Of a stretch of 45,305 nt of DNA, positions 31,782 through 40,716 are shown piece by piece (the first letter of the stretch is position 1; every line of letters begins with the position of its first letter). Position numbers and translations under genes: made by a program. This stretch comes from an uncultured Pelagibacteraceae bacterium (GTDB taxonomy: Bacteria > Pseudomonadota > Alphaproteobacteria > Pelagibacterales > Pelagibacteraceae): NCBI GenBank assembly GCA_902528505.1, contig CABZSY010000003.1, positions 1-45,305 of the forward strand, read 5' to 3'. Below the pieces are notes generated by a model that worked only from the letters and a program-made list of their open reading frames with translations, made no database searches and had not been told where the DNA came from.

Positions 31782-33545
31782 CTAAATAAATTTAAATCTC
31801 ATAATATTGGAACTACCTGAAATTGAAGATTTGTAATGATATTCTGCTCTTGGCAATACCTTTTCAAAATAAAATTTAGCTGTATTAATTTTATCTGAGT
31901 AAAAATCTTTATTTTTTTCGTAATCATTAAAACTAACTTCTAAAACTTTAATCCAAGAATAAGCAATTGAGACGTATCCAAGAGTTCTTAAATAATCATT
32001 TGCTGCAGCACTCACATCGTCTTTTTCAATTTTACTTTGATGACTAATCCAATCTGTAAACTTATATAATATATTCAGGTAATGATTTAATTCTTTTGAA
32101 AAAGTTTCAACTTTTCCTTTTTTACTTTCACACTCAGACTTAACCATGTCTAAAAATCTCTCAATTATATTACCATTTTTATTTGATAATTTTCTAAATA
32201 CTAAATCTGCTGCTTGAACTGAGTTTGTTCCTTCGTAAATTGGGGTAATACGATTGTCTCGATATAATTGCTCTATTCCTTGATCTTTTGTGTACCCATA
32301 ACCTCCATGAATTTGCATTGCATCATTTGTTATTTCCATAGCTAAATCAGTAAACAATGATTTTACCACGGGTGTCATTAATGAAACATAATCAGATGCT
32401 TCTTGTTTAATTTTTTTATCAGGATGATAGAGACTAACTTCCGTTTGTTGAGATAACCAAAAGCATAATGCTCTTTCTCCTTCAATTATTGATTTCATAT
32501 TTAACAAAGATTTTCTTATATCAGCATGTTCTATTATAAAATCTGCACCATTAGTTGATTTGGTATTATTTGTTTTTCCTTGTTTTCTCTCTTTTGCATA
32601 TGCAAGTGAGTTCTGATAAGCAATTTCAGATAGGCCTAAACCCTGTATACCAACTACTATTCTCTCTAAGTTCATCATTGTAAACATAGCACTTAAACCT
32701 TTATCTTTAGCTCCTATCATATAACCAGTTGCATCATCAAAATTTAAAACACATGTAGCTGAGCCTTTTATTCCCATTTTACTTTCAATAGATCCTGTTG
32801 ATACTCCATTTCTTGGGCCGACAGTTCCATCCTCATTAACTATAAATTTGGGTACTAAAAATAAACTTATGCCTTTAGTTCCGGCTGGAGAGTCTGTAGC
32901 TCTAGCAATTACAAGATGAATAATATTTTCTGTAAGATCTTGATCACCAGAAGTGATGAATATTTTCTGACCACTTAGTTTATATGTTCCATCAGTTTGT
33001 TTTTCAGCTTTAGTCTTTAAAAGTCCTAAATCAGTTCCACAAACTGGTTCGGTTAAACACATTGTGCCACTCCATTTACCCTCAACCATTTTAGGTAAAT
33101 ATTTGTTCTTTATTTCCTCTGTGGCATGACGATTAATACAATTATAAGCTCCAATACTTAATTCACTATAAAGTTTAAATGACAAGCTCGCAGATGATAA
33201 CATTTCATCAAAAAAAGCACTCACAGTTTTAGGCATCCCCTGACCACCATATTTTGGATCACAAGATAATGATGTCCATCCATCTTCTATATATTTTTGG
33301 TATGCCTCTTTATAACCTGGGGGAGTTCTAACAACTCCATTTTCTAAAACTGCTGGATTTTCATCTCCTACTTTTGCAAGTGGTAAAATTAAATTTTGAT
33401 TTATTTTGGCTGCTTCTTCTAAAATATCTTTTACTAGATCAGAATTAACTTCATTATACTTTTCTAATTCATTATAATATTTATTGTCTCTTAACTTGTC
33501 ATAAAGAAACATCATATCTTTTACTGGAGCTGTATAACTTGGCAT
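31782..33545 (-). CDS. dmdC: 3-methylmercaptopropionyl-CoA dehydrogenase
   Basis: An acyl-CoA dehydrogenase of 587 residues, the long form seen in DmdC (ordinary ones have about 380). DmdC oxidises MMPA-CoA to methylthioacryloyl-CoA with FAD. The substrate/FAD loop LTEPVCGTDLG, FITSGDQDLT, the flavin-contact MQIHGGYGYTKDQGIEQ and the catalytic Glu in PIYEGTNSVQAADL match DmdC-type enzymes. A C-terminal extension (about 450-587) is helical, as in that subgroup. It is first of the DMSP unit, 26 bases after leuB, with a possible -10 element in the gap. No Shine-Dalgarno sequence is evident. Confidence 0.87.
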   Translation of the reverse strand: MPSYTAPVKDMMFLYDKLRDNKYYNELEKYNEVNSDLVKDILEEAAKINQNLILPLAKVGDENPAVLENGVVRTPPGYKEAYQKYIEDGWTSLSCDPKYGGQGMPKTVSAFFDEMLSSASLSFKLYSELSIGAYNCINRHATEEIKNKYLPKMVEGKWSGTMCLTEPVCGTDLGLLKTKAEKQTDGTYKLSGQKIFITSGDQDLTENIIHLVIARATDSPAGTKGISLFLVPKFIVNEDGTVGPRNGVSTGSIESKMGIKGSATCVLNFDDATGYMIGAKDKGLSAMFTMMNLERIVVGIQGLGLSEIAYQNSLAYAKERKQGKTNNTKSTNGADFIIEHADIRKSLLNMKSIIEGERALCFWLSQQTEVSLYHPDKKIKQEASDYVSLMTPVVKSLFTDLAMEITNDAMQIHGGYGYTKDQGIEQLYRDNRITPIYEGTNSVQAADLVFRKLSNKNGNIIERFLDMVKSECESKKGKVETFSKELNHYLNILYKFTDWISHQSKIEKDDVSAAANDYLRTLGYVSIAYSWIKVLEVSFNDYEKNKDFYSDKINTAKFYFEKVLPRAEYHYKSSISGSSNIMRFKFI

Positions 33546-33562
33546 TTTAAAAGTTTAGAATA

Positions 33563-33568
33563 ATTATA
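33563..33568 (-). promoter_or_regulatory. Possible -10 element ahead of the dmd cluster
   Basis: The short leuB-dmdC gap contains a perfect TATAAT on the - strand. No good -35 lies 15-18 bases upstream, and a start about seven bases downstream would leave a leader of only about ten bases. This could be an A+T-rich coincidence; its value is its placement exactly at the boundary of leucine and DMSP genes. Confidence 0.3.
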
Positions 33569-33571
33569 GCT

Positions 33572-34678
33572 TTATTGCAATTTTGAAATTATCGCATCAC
33601 CCATTGCTGAAGTTGATGCCTCTTTCATTCCATCTGATAGAATGTCTTTAGTTCTTAAACCATCATTTAATACCTGCTGCACTGCTTTTTCCAGTGCATC
33701 AGCCTCATTATCTAAATCCAAAGAATACCTTAAAGCCATAGCAAAACTTAAAATAGAAGCAATAGGATTTGCAATCGATTTACCAGCAATATCTGGCGCT
33801 GAACCATGAATAGGTTCGTACATAGCTCTCATTTCTCCATCTTTATTTTTTGCCCCTAAAGATGCAGAAGGTAATAGACCTAAAGAGCCTGTTAGCATTG
33901 ATGCTTGATCTGAAAGCATATCACCAAATAAATTGTCAGTTACAATTACATCAAATTGCTTAGGATTTCTTAATAGTTGCATTGCACAATTATCTGCAAG
34001 CATGTGACTTAATTCTACATCTTTAAACTCTTTATCATGGATCTCCTGCACCTCCTCTTTCCACAACTGCCCTGCCTCCATTACATTTGATTTTTCACAA
34101 GAAGTTACTTTATTTGATCTTTTTCTTGCTAAGTCAAATGCAATACGCGCAACTCTTACTATTTCACTTGTTGTATATGTGTGTGTATTAATTCCTTTTC
34201 TTTCTCCATTTTCAATTGGTTTGATTCCTCTTGGTTCTCCAAAATATATTCCGCCTGTTAGCTCCCTAACAATCATAATATCTAATCCTGACACTACTTC
34301 TGGTTTTAAAGTTGAAGCACTTACTAATTGTTCAAAGCAAATTGCTGGACGTAAATTAGCAAATAGCTTTAACTCTTTTCTTAATTTTAATAATGCTCTT
34401 TCAGGTTTTTTTGAAAATTCAACTTCATCCCATTTAGGTCCACCTACTGCACCTAACATAACAACTTCACTTTCTAAAGCTTTATAAAATACTTCGTCAG
34501 TAATTGGTATACCATGTTTGTCATAAGAACAACCTCCAGCAAGATCTTCATCTATTTCAAAATCAAGGGATTTCTTATCATTAAACCAGTTAATAATTTT
34601 TCTAACTTCGCCTATTACCTCTGGGCCAATACCATCACCAGGTAATAAAAGAATTTTTCTTTTCTTCACCTTAATCAT
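33572..34678 (-). CDS. leuB: 3-isopropylmalate dehydrogenase
   Basis: LeuB oxidatively decarboxylates 3-isopropylmalate in leucine synthesis with NAD+. The [16 protein letters not shown] start, [26 protein letters not shown] and the metal/NAD part [17 protein letters not shown] with [14 protein letters not shown] are diagnostic. At 368 residues it is standard. It overlaps the end of leuD by eight bases, and the leuC-leuD-leuB order is the operon order. leuA is not in the window. Confidence 0.97.
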   Translation of the reverse strand: MIKVKKRKILLLPGDGIGPEVIGEVRKIINWFNDKKSLDFEIDEDLAGGCSYDKHGIPITDEVFYKALESEVVMLGAVGGPKWDEVEFSKKPERALLKLRKELKLFANLRPAICFEQLVSASTLKPEVVSGLDIMIVRELTGGIYFGEPRGIKPIENGERKGINTHTYTTSEIVRVARIAFDLARKRSNKVTSCEKSNVMEAGQLWKEEVQEIHDKEFKDVELSHMLADNCAMQLLRNPKQFDVIVTDNLFGDMLSDQASMLTGSLGLLPSASLGAKNKDGEMRAMYEPIHGSAPDIAGKSIANPIASILSFAMALRYSLDLDNEADALEKAVQQVLNDGLRTKDILSDGMKEASTSAMGDAIISKLQ

Positions 34679-35276
34679 TAAAAATCCAAGGCTTTTGAGA
34701 CTTCAAATTATTTTCAAAACTTTCAATTTTATTTGATTTATTAAGAGATAAAGCTATTTCATCTAATCCCTCAAGTAAGCATTTTTTTTTAAATGGATCT
34801 ACTTTAAAGGTAGCCTCATTGTTTCCATAGAGAACTTTTTCCTCAACTAGATCAATAGAAATTTCTTCTTTTCTATTTGCGTATTCAGATAATTCTTTAA
34901 TTTTTTCTTCATCAAGAGTTACTGGTAAAATTCCGTTCTTAAAACAATTATTATGAAAAATATCTGCAAAACTTGAGCTTATAACACAAGTGATTCCAAA
35001 ATCTAATAAAGCCCAAGGTGCGTGCTCTCGAGAGGAACCGCAGCCAAAATTTTTGCCTGCTATCAATATTTTAGAATTATTGTATGGATCTTTATTTAAT
35101 ACAAAATCACTTACCGCTGAACCCTGATCATCATATCGCATCTCAAAAAATAAATTTTTTCCAAGTCCTGTTCTTTTGATAGTTTTTAAAAATTGCTTTG
35201 GAATGATCATGTCAGTGTCAACATTGGCTGTTGATAAGTATGCAGGAATACTCTTTAATTTACTAAATTTTTGCAT
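34671..35276 (-). CDS. leuD: 3-isopropylmalate dehydratase small subunit
   Basis: LeuD pairs with LeuC to isomerise 2- to 3-isopropylmalate. The swivel-domain sequence [16 protein letters not shown] and the substrate-binding [17 protein letters not shown] identify it; 201 residues is normal. Its start overlaps the leuC stop by one base and its end overlaps leuB by eight bases, so the three are translated as a coupled set. Confidence 0.97.
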   Translation of the reverse strand: MQKFSKLKSIPAYLSTANVDTDMIIPKQFLKTIKRTGLGKNLFFEMRYDDQGSAVSDFVLNKDPYNNSKILIAGKNFGCGSSREHAPWALLDFGITCVISSSFADIFHNNCFKNGILPVTLDEEKIKELSEYANRKEEISIDLVEEKVLYGNNEATFKVDPFKKKCLLEGLDEIALSLNKSNKIESFENNLKSQKPWIFND

Positions 35277-36679
35277 TAGTCTTGAAACTTTCTCACGTCT
35301 TCAAGATTACCAGAGATTGCTGCAGCAGCAGCCATTCCTGGACTTACTAAATGTGTCCTACCACCTCTTCCTTGTCTTCCCTCAAAATTTCTATTTGACG
35401 TAGAGGCACACCTCTCTTCTGGCTTGAGTTTATCAGCATTCATTGCTAAGCACATTGAACAACCAGGTTCTCTCCAATCAAATCCTGATTGGATAAAGAT
35501 TTTATCTAATCCTTCTTGCTCGGCCTGTTCTTTTACAAGGCCTGACCCCGGAACTACCATCGCCTCAACATGAGAAGAAATTTTTTTATCTTTTAAAATT
35601 TTAGCAGCTTCTCTTAAATCTTCAATTCTTCCATTTGTGCAACTTCCTATAAAAACTTTATCTATTTTTATATCTGTAGCAGCCATATCAGGCTTTAAAC
35701 CCATGTATTTCAAAGACCTCTCTATAGAATTTTTTTTGTCTTCATCTGTCTCATTTTTAGGATTTGGAACTTTTTGTTCTATTGTAATGACATCTTCTGG
35801 TGAAGTTCCCCATGTTATCATTGGTGATATTTCATTCCCATTTATGGTTATCTCTTTATCAAAAACTGCACTATCGTCAGATTTTAATTGTTTCCATTCT
35901 TCTAATGCCTTATCCCAACTATCACCTTTAGGTGACATAGGTTTACCTTTTAAATATTCAAAAATTTTTTCATCTGGGGCTATTAAACCTGCTCTTGCGC
36001 CAGCCTCTATTGTCATATTACAAATAGTCATTCTTTGTTCGACTGTAAGTGATTTAATAACATCACCTGCATATTCTAGGACATAACCTGTGCCACCCGC
36101 TGTACCTATTTTTCCAATGATTTGTAAAATTACATCTTTAGAAGTAACTCCTAGTGGTAGCTCACCATTAACATTAATTCTAAAATTTTTTCCTTTTTTC
36201 TGTACTAATGTTTGAGTTGCTAAGACATGTTCAACTTCTGAAGTTCCTATTCCAAATGCTAAAGCACCAAATGCACCGTGTGTTGCTGTATGACTATCTC
36301 CGCAAACAATTACTGTTCCTGGCTGGGTAAATCCTTGTTCTGGTCCAATAATATGGACTATACCTTGTCTTTTATCATCCATTCCAAAAAGTTGGATGCC
36401 AAACTCTTTACAATTAGCCGCTAAAGTATCAACTTGAATTTTCGACTCCTGATCAGAAATACCTTTTGATCTATCTGTGGTTGGTACGTTATGATCAGCA
36501 ACAGCTAATGTTAAATTTGGGTGTCTTACTTTTCTTCTAGAATTTCTTAAACCTTCAAATGCTTGAGGGCTTGTAACTTCGTGGACGAGATGCCTACCTA
36601 CAAAAATTAAAGATGTTCCATCATTTTGTTGATCAACTAAATGATCATTCCATAATTTATCGTAAAGGGTTTTAGCCAT
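35276..36679 (-). CDS. leuC: 3-isopropylmalate dehydratase large subunit
   Basis: LeuC is the aconitase-family catalytic subunit with a [4Fe-4S] cluster. Cluster Cys are in FIGSCTNGR and [11 protein letters not shown] near the C-terminus. The N-terminal [31 protein letters not shown] and [21 protein letters not shown] are typical. The 467 residues are standard. It starts seven bases after rplS with no promoter that I can see, so leucine genes may be read through from the ffh-rpsP-trmD-rplS unit. Confidence 0.97.
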   Translation of the reverse strand: MAKTLYDKLWNDHLVDQQNDGTSLIFVGRHLVHEVTSPQAFEGLRNSRRKVRHPNLTLAVADHNVPTTDRSKGISDQESKIQVDTLAANCKEFGIQLFGMDDKRQGIVHIIGPEQGFTQPGTVIVCGDSHTATHGAFGALAFGIGTSEVEHVLATQTLVQKKGKNFRINVNGELPLGVTSKDVILQIIGKIGTAGGTGYVLEYAGDVIKSLTVEQRMTICNMTIEAGARAGLIAPDEKIFEYLKGKPMSPKGDSWDKALEEWKQLKSDDSAVFDKEITINGNEISPMITWGTSPEDVITIEQKVPNPKNETDEDKKNSIERSLKYMGLKPDMAATDIKIDKVFIGSCTNGRIEDLREAAKILKDKKISSHVEAMVVPGSGLVKEQAEQEGLDKIFIQSGFDWREPGCSMCLAMNADKLKPEERCASTSNRNFEGRQGRGGRTHLVSPGMAAAAAISGNLEDVRKFQD

Positions 36680-36686
36680 TTAAAAA

Positions 36687-37211
36687 TTATTTTGTTTCTG
36701 AAATATTTTCTGATTTCGTTTCTTCTTTTTTCTCCTCTACTTCTGGAGCTGCTTCTATTTTAGGAGCTTCTTTCTCTGGAACTTCAACTGCTGGGGCCAA
36801 GTTTTCTGCAGTAACCGTTTCTGGTTTAACATCAATATCAATTCCGATTTTTTTTCTTATTTTTTCAGCAATCCTTGCAGATTTACCTGTTCTATCTCTA
36901 AGATAGTATAATTTCGCTCTTCTTACTTTACCTGATCTTATTACTTTAATTGAATCAATTAATGTTCCATATAATGGAAAAGTTCTCTCAACTCCTTCTC
37001 CGAACGAAATCTTTCTTACTGTAAAAGAAGAGTTTAAATCTCTACTTTTTTTTGCAATACAAACACCTTCAAAATATTGAATTCTGTCTTTTTTACCTTC
37101 AGTAATTCTTACACCAACCTTAACAACATCACCTGGATAAAAATCTGGAATTTTTTTCTCAGAAAGAATTTTCTTTACGTTTTGTTGGTTTATTTCTTCA
37201 ATATTTTTCAT
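36687..37211 (-). CDS. rplS: 50S ribosomal protein L19, with C-terminal extension
   Basis: L19 sits at the subunit interface of the ribosome. The core (about 1-118) has [37 protein letters not shown] and [18 protein letters not shown], all diagnostic. E. coli L19 has about 115 residues; this protein has 174, the rest being an acidic Ala/Pro/Glu/Lys tail ([22 protein letters not shown]) likely to be disordered. I start at the ATG at 37211 ([12 protein letters not shown]), 16 bases after trmD. A TTG five codons upstream is possible but adds nothing conserved. Confidence 0.96.
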   Translation of the reverse strand: MKNIEEINQQNVKKILSEKKIPDFYPGDVVKVGVRITEGKKDRIQYFEGVCIAKKSRDLNSSFTVRKISFGEGVERTFPLYGTLIDSIKVIRSGKVRRAKLYYLRDRTGKSARIAEKIRKKIGIDIDVKPETVTAENLAPAVEVPEKEAPKIEAAPEVEEKKEETKSENISETK

Positions 37212-37227
37212 GTTGGCAATAATCAAA

Positions 37228-37914
37228 TTAGTCTTTCTTATATTTTTCCCATAAATCTGGTCTTCGGTCGCGTGTTATAGCCTCAGATTGAGACAAACGC
37301 CAGTCTTTAATTTTACTATGATCACCTGATAATAGTACATCTGGTACTGATTTTTCTTCCCAAATTTGAGGTTTTGTATATTGCGGATACTCTAATAGAC
37401 CATTTTCAAAAGTTTCTTCAATCTTAGAATTATCATTTCCTAATACCCCTGGTAAAAGCCTAAGCACACTATCAATAACAACATATGCAGCCGTTTCGCC
37501 TCCAGACAAAATATAGTCTCCTATACTGATTTCTTCTATGTTTCTTGTGGATAATACTCTCTCGTCAACTCCTTCAAAATGACCACAAATAAGTGATAAG
37601 GATTTTGTAGTCGCCAATTTTTTTGCATAGCTTTGATCAAATTTTTTTCCTTTTGGAGACAAATATAAGATTTTTTCGCCTTCAATTTTATTTTGATCTA
37701 TTGATTTAGCAAGGACATCTGCTTTGAGTAACATTCCTGATCCACCTCCATAAGGTGCATCATCTACAGTTTTATGTTTATCTTCAGCTGCATCTCTTAT
37801 ATTGACAACTTTTAAATTCCATAACTTTTTAGACATAGCTTTTCCATACAATCCTTTAGACAGGGGACCAGGAAAAACTTCTGGATAAAGTGTAAACACT
37901 TGAGCTTGCCACAT
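37228..37914 (-). CDS. trmD: tRNA (guanine-N1)-methyltransferase
   Basis: TrmD methylates G37 next to the anticodon, preventing frameshifts. The N-terminal [39 protein letters not shown] and the SAM-binding trefoil-knot segment [21 protein letters not shown] are characteristic, followed by [13 protein letters not shown]. The 228 residues are close to the E. coli enzyme. It lies between rpsP (14 bases) and rplS; the ribosome maturation gene rimM that usually stands between rpsP and trmD is missing. Confidence 0.97.
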   Translation of the reverse strand: MWQAQVFTLYPEVFPGPLSKGLYGKAMSKKLWNLKVVNIRDAAEDKHKTVDDAPYGGGSGMLLKADVLAKSIDQNKIEGEKILYLSPKGKKFDQSYAKKLATTKSLSLICGHFEGVDERVLSTRNIEEISIGDYILSGGETAAYVVIDSVLRLLPGVLGNDNSKIEETFENGLLEYPQYTKPQIWEEKSVPDVLLSGDHSKIKDWRLSQSEAITRDRRPDLWEKYKKD

Positions 37915-37928
37915 AAATAATATTTAGA

Positions 37929-38360
37929 TTATTTTTTTTCTTCTTTTAGTGCTTCTACTGCTGGCGCTGCGTCTGCTTTAGGAGCTTCTTCTTTTGGTGC
38001 TTCTGCTGCTGGTGCTGCGTCTACTTTAGGAGCTTCAGTTTTATCTTCTTCTTTTTTATTTCTTTCTTTTTTTGGAATAGCCTTGTTAGGGTTATTACCA
38101 TTTACAGGCATTGGCATTAGTTCATTTTCTCCCAAAATCCTTGCAACTCTTGTTGTTGGTTTAGCTCCTTGGCCAAGCCAATATTTAATTCTTTCAGCCT
38201 CAAGACCTACTCTTTCTTTTTTATCTTTGGGTAAAAGTGGATTAAAAAATCCAACCTTCTCAATAAATCTTCCATCTCTCGCAAAACGACTATCAGCTAC
38301 AACGACTTTATATACTGGACGTTTTTTTGTTCCTCCTCTTGATAATCTAAGTTTTAACAT
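37929..38360 (-). CDS. rpsP: 30S ribosomal protein S16, with repeat-built C-terminal tail
   Basis: S16 supports 30S assembly. The core [40 protein letters not shown] and [22 protein letters not shown] is typical and about 85 residues long. The full protein has 143 residues: the tail is Ala/Pro/Glu/Lys-rich ([20 protein letters not shown]) and is encoded by a 48-bp imperfect DNA repeat. Such tails occur in some alphaproteobacterial S16. The start ATG at 38360 lies 14 bases after ffh. Confidence 0.97.
   Translation of the reverse strand: MLKLRLSRGGTKKRPVYKVVVADSRFARDGRFIEKVGFFNPLLPKDKKERVGLEAERIKYWLGQGAKPTTRVARILGENELMPMPVNGNNPNKAIPKKERNKKEEDKTEAPKVDAAPAAEAPKEEAPKADAAPAVEALKEEKK
37951..38046 (-). 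repeat. Two copies of a 48-bp imperfect tandem repeat in rpsP
   Basis: Copy one is 37951-37998 and copy two 37999-38046, written along the + strand. Their first 44 or so bases begin gcttct(a/g)ctgctgg and differ at only three places over the first 40; the last ten bases diverge. They encode the repeated EAPK(A/V)DAAPA units of the S16 tail. The period of 48 is a multiple of three, so copy-number change would keep the frame. Confidence 0.8.
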
Positions 38361-38374
38361 ATCTTCTCCTTTTA

Positions 38375-39733
38375 TTATTTTAATTGGTTAAATAGCTCTG
38401 GTGGTATTCCTTTATCAGACATACCCTTCATATTTCCTTTAGACATCTTTTTCATCATTTCAGACATCATTTTAAATTGTTTTAACAATTTATTGATAGT
38501 GGCTGGATTGGTACCAGAACCATTTGCAATTCTTTTTTTTCTAGAACCATCAATAATTTTTGGGTTCTCCCTTTCTTTTTTTGTCATAGACAAAATAATA
38601 GCTTCGTTTGTAGTAATAATACTTTCATCAATCCCAGCTGAGTCCATTTGAGATTTAATTTTTGAAACTCCAGGCATAAATGACATTATTCCTTCAATGC
38701 CTCCCATTTTTTTCATTTGTCTAAGTTGAGCTAAATAATCTTGCATTGAAAACTGACCTTTTTTTAAATTTTCTTCAGCTTTTTTTATATTTTCTTCGCC
38801 AAGATCTTGAGCAGCTTTTTCAACGAGAGAAACTATGTCTCCCATTCCAAGAATTCTGTTAGCTATTCTATCAGGATGAAATACTTCAAGATTATCAATT
38901 TTTTCTCCTATTCCTAAAAATTTAATAGGGACATTTGAAATATATTTCATACTGACCGCAGCACCACCTCTTGCATCACCATCAGCTCTGGTTAAAATAA
39001 TTCCTGATAGATTGACTGTGTTTTTAAATTCCTTTGCAACTGATGCTGCAACTTGACCTGTTAAAGAGTCTGCTACTAGAAATGTTTCTGTTGGATTAAT
39101 TACGCCTTCAATTTGTTTAATCTCACTCATCATCTGTAAGTCAATTTGAGTTCTTCCAGCAGTATCGAAAAGAATTATTTCAGCACCATTCAAATTAGCT
39201 GCACTAATTGCTCTTCTACAAATATCTGCTGGTTGCTGCCCCTCAACAATTGGTAAGGTTAAAATATTATTCTGTTCCCCTAAAGATCTAAGTTGCTCTT
39301 GTGCTGCTGGTCTATAAATGTCTAAACTCACCATCATTACTTTTTTCTTTTTATTACTCTCTAAATATTTGGCAAGTTTTGCTGTTGTTGTCGTTTTACC
39401 TGAACCCTGAAGTCCTACCAACATCATTGAGACAGGTGGTACCACATTAAGATTTATATCGCTATTAGACTCTCCCAACAAACTTACAAGTTCGTCGTAT
39501 ACAATTTTGACAACCATATCCCCTGGTGAAGTTGATCTAATAATCTCTTGGCCTAGAGCTTTTGGCTTAACTTTTTCAATGAAATCTTTAGCAACCTCTA
39601 AAGATACATCAGCTTCTAAAAGAGCTTGTCTAATTCCTCTTAAACCTTCATCAACTTGAGCTTCATCAAGTGAAGGTGATTTTTTTAAAGAAGAAAAGAT
39701 TTCTTCAAATTTATTTGTTAAATTTTCAAACAT
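38375..39733 (-). CDS. ffh: Signal recognition particle protein Ffh
   Basis: Ffh (SRP54) binds signal sequences of nascent membrane proteins and 4.5S RNA, and docks with FtsY. The NG domain has G1 [28 protein letters not shown] and [14 protein letters not shown]; the C-terminal M domain is Met-rich ([17 protein letters not shown]) with the RNA-binding [17 protein letters not shown]. From the ATG at 39733 ([13 protein letters not shown]) it has 452 residues, the family's usual start; a start further up would lie within the leader RNA candidate. It is first of ffh-rpsP-trmD-rplS. Confidence 0.97.
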   Translation of the reverse strand: MFENLTNKFEEIFSSLKKSPSLDEAQVDEGLRGIRQALLEADVSLEVAKDFIEKVKPKALGQEIIRSTSPGDMVVKIVYDELVSLLGESNSDINLNVVPPVSMMLVGLQGSGKTTTTAKLAKYLESNKKKKVMMVSLDIYRPAAQEQLRSLGEQNNILTLPIVEGQQPADICRRAISAANLNGAEIILFDTAGRTQIDLQMMSEIKQIEGVINPTETFLVADSLTGQVAASVAKEFKNTVNLSGIILTRADGDARGGAAVSMKYISNVPIKFLGIGEKIDNLEVFHPDRIANRILGMGDIVSLVEKAAQDLGEENIKKAEENLKKGQFSMQDYLAQLRQMKKMGGIEGIMSFMPGVSKIKSQMDSAGIDESIITTNEAIILSMTKKERENPKIIDGSRKKRIANGSGTNPATINKLLKQFKMMSEMMKKMSKGNMKGMSDKGIPPELFNQLK

Positions 39734-39737
39734 ATTT

Positions 39738-39858
39738 TTACACAGCAGTAATCGCACTAGTGGGCGAAGCCTCGCTGACTAATGTCGATCTCTTTGTTTC
39801 CAAAGACACCACAAAGTTAATGTTTTTGCGGAAACGGCAACAACCTATAATAGAGGTT
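39738..39858 (-). ncRNA. Candidate structured RNA in the ffh leader
   Basis: The gap between ffh and dapF has about 44% G+C by my hand count, well above its A+T-rich surroundings. Read on the - strand it holds several stems: AACCT/AGGTT with a 7-base loop; TTGC/GCAA; TCTTTG-GAAA-CAAAGA, a six-base-pair stem with a GNRA tetraloop, flanked by TGTC/GACA; and GCGA-GGCT-TCGC. The GAAA loop argues for - strand transcription, since the other strand would read TTTC. The element ends close to the ffh ATG, so it could be a 5' leader regulating ffh or a separate small RNA. From memory, a conserved RNA motif upstream of ffh has been reported in Pelagibacter. I do not see the conserved SRP RNA tetraloop motif, so it is probably not 4.5S RNA. 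Confidence 0.5.
39826..39851 (+). promoter_or_regulatory. Promoter upstream of dapF
   Basis: A perfect -10 TATAAT lies at 39846-39851; a weak -35-like TTGCGG at 39826-39831 is only 14 bases away, so the -35 is uncertain. The start near 39858 leaves about 34 bases to the dapF ATG at 39892. The -10 sits within the inverted repeat AACCT...AGGTT, which is the first stem of the proposed - strand RNA, so the two directions of transcription must share this short DNA. Confidence 0.45.
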
Positions 39859-39891
39859 CAAAAAGTCAATAAATAAGTTAAATATCTATAT

Positions 39892-40716
39892 ATGGATATC
39901 AAAGCGTTTAAAATGGATGGTTTAGGTAATGATTTTGTCATTATAGATAACAGGCAAAAAATTACTAATTTAAGCAAAGAGCAAATTATTAAAATTTGCG
40001 ATAGAGAATTTATAGGTTGTGATCAGTTAATATTAATAACTAAAAATGATAATTCTGATGCATCTCTAGAATTTTATAATTCTGATGGTGGAACTTCTGG
40101 AGCATGTGGAAATGGAACAAGATGCGTTGCAGATTTGTTATCTAAGGAAAATAGTAAATCATTAGTTACTTTAACTACACAATCTGGTGATTTAAAATCT
40201 GAGATATTGGGAGAAAAACTAGTCTCTACAGAAATTGGGAAAGGTAGAACAGAGTGGAATGAAATTCCACTTTCTGAAGAATTGGATACCAATAACCTTA
40301 ATATAAAAATAACTGATTTAAATAATAATAATCATATTGGAGGTACAGCAGTAAATGTTGGGAACCCACATGTCATTTTTTTTGTTGATAATAACGAAAA
40401 TTTTGAAATAAAAAAAATTGGACCAGAAATCGAGCACCATCCTTTGTTTCCAGAAAAATGCAATGTCACTTTAGCAACAGTCGTCAATAAGGAATTAATT
40501 AAAGTTAAAGTGTGGGAAAGAGGAGCAGGTCTTACTAAGGCTTGTGGTACAGCAGCTTGCGCTACTGCTTTTGCTGCAATGAGAAATGGACTTTCAGGTA
40601 ACAAGATGGATATAGAGTTTTCTACTGGTAAGTTATCAATATTTATTGATGAAAATAACAGTATTCACATGAAAGGACCCGTTTCTGATATTAAAAAAAT
40701 TAATATAAAAATTTAA
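39892..40716 (+). CDS. dapF: Diaminopimelate epimerase
   Basis: DapF interconverts LL- and meso-diaminopimelate, supplying lysine and the peptidoglycan cross-link residue. Two catalytic Cys act as base and acid: Cys72 in GGTSGACGNGTR and Cys218 in KACGTAACATA. The start MDIKAFKMDGLGNDFVIID is the typical DapF N-terminus; 274 residues is normal. It overlaps ftsY by one base (TAATG). The methylthiotransferase gene mtaB that often stands between dapF and ftsY in Alphaproteobacteria is not here. Confidence 0.97.
   Translation: MDIKAFKMDGLGNDFVIIDNRQKITNLSKEQIIKICDREFIGCDQLILITKNDNSDASLEFYNSDGGTSGACGNGTRCVADLLSKENSKSLVTLTTQSGDLKSEILGEKLVSTEIGKGRTEWNEIPLSEELDTNNLNIKITDLNNNNHIGGTAVNVGNPHVIFFVDNNENFEIKKIGPEIEHHPLFPEKCNVTLATVVNKELIKVKVWERGAGLTKACGTAACATAFAAMRNGLSGNKMDIEFSTGKLSIFIDENNSIHMKGPVSDIKKINIKI

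Noticed and set aside
39738..39858. 4.5S (SRP) RNA gene next to ffh
   Set aside because: The stretch does not form one long hairpin, and I do not find the conserved GGAA-tetraloop/asymmetric-loop sequence of bacterial SRP RNA on either strand.
39670..39876. Open frame of 68 codons on the + strand across the ffh start and the ffh-dapF gap
   Set aside because: Half of it is antisense to ffh and the rest falls on the inverted repeats of the RNA candidate. It has no ribosome-binding site, no membrane or domain pattern, and would end before the dapF promoter's transcription start.
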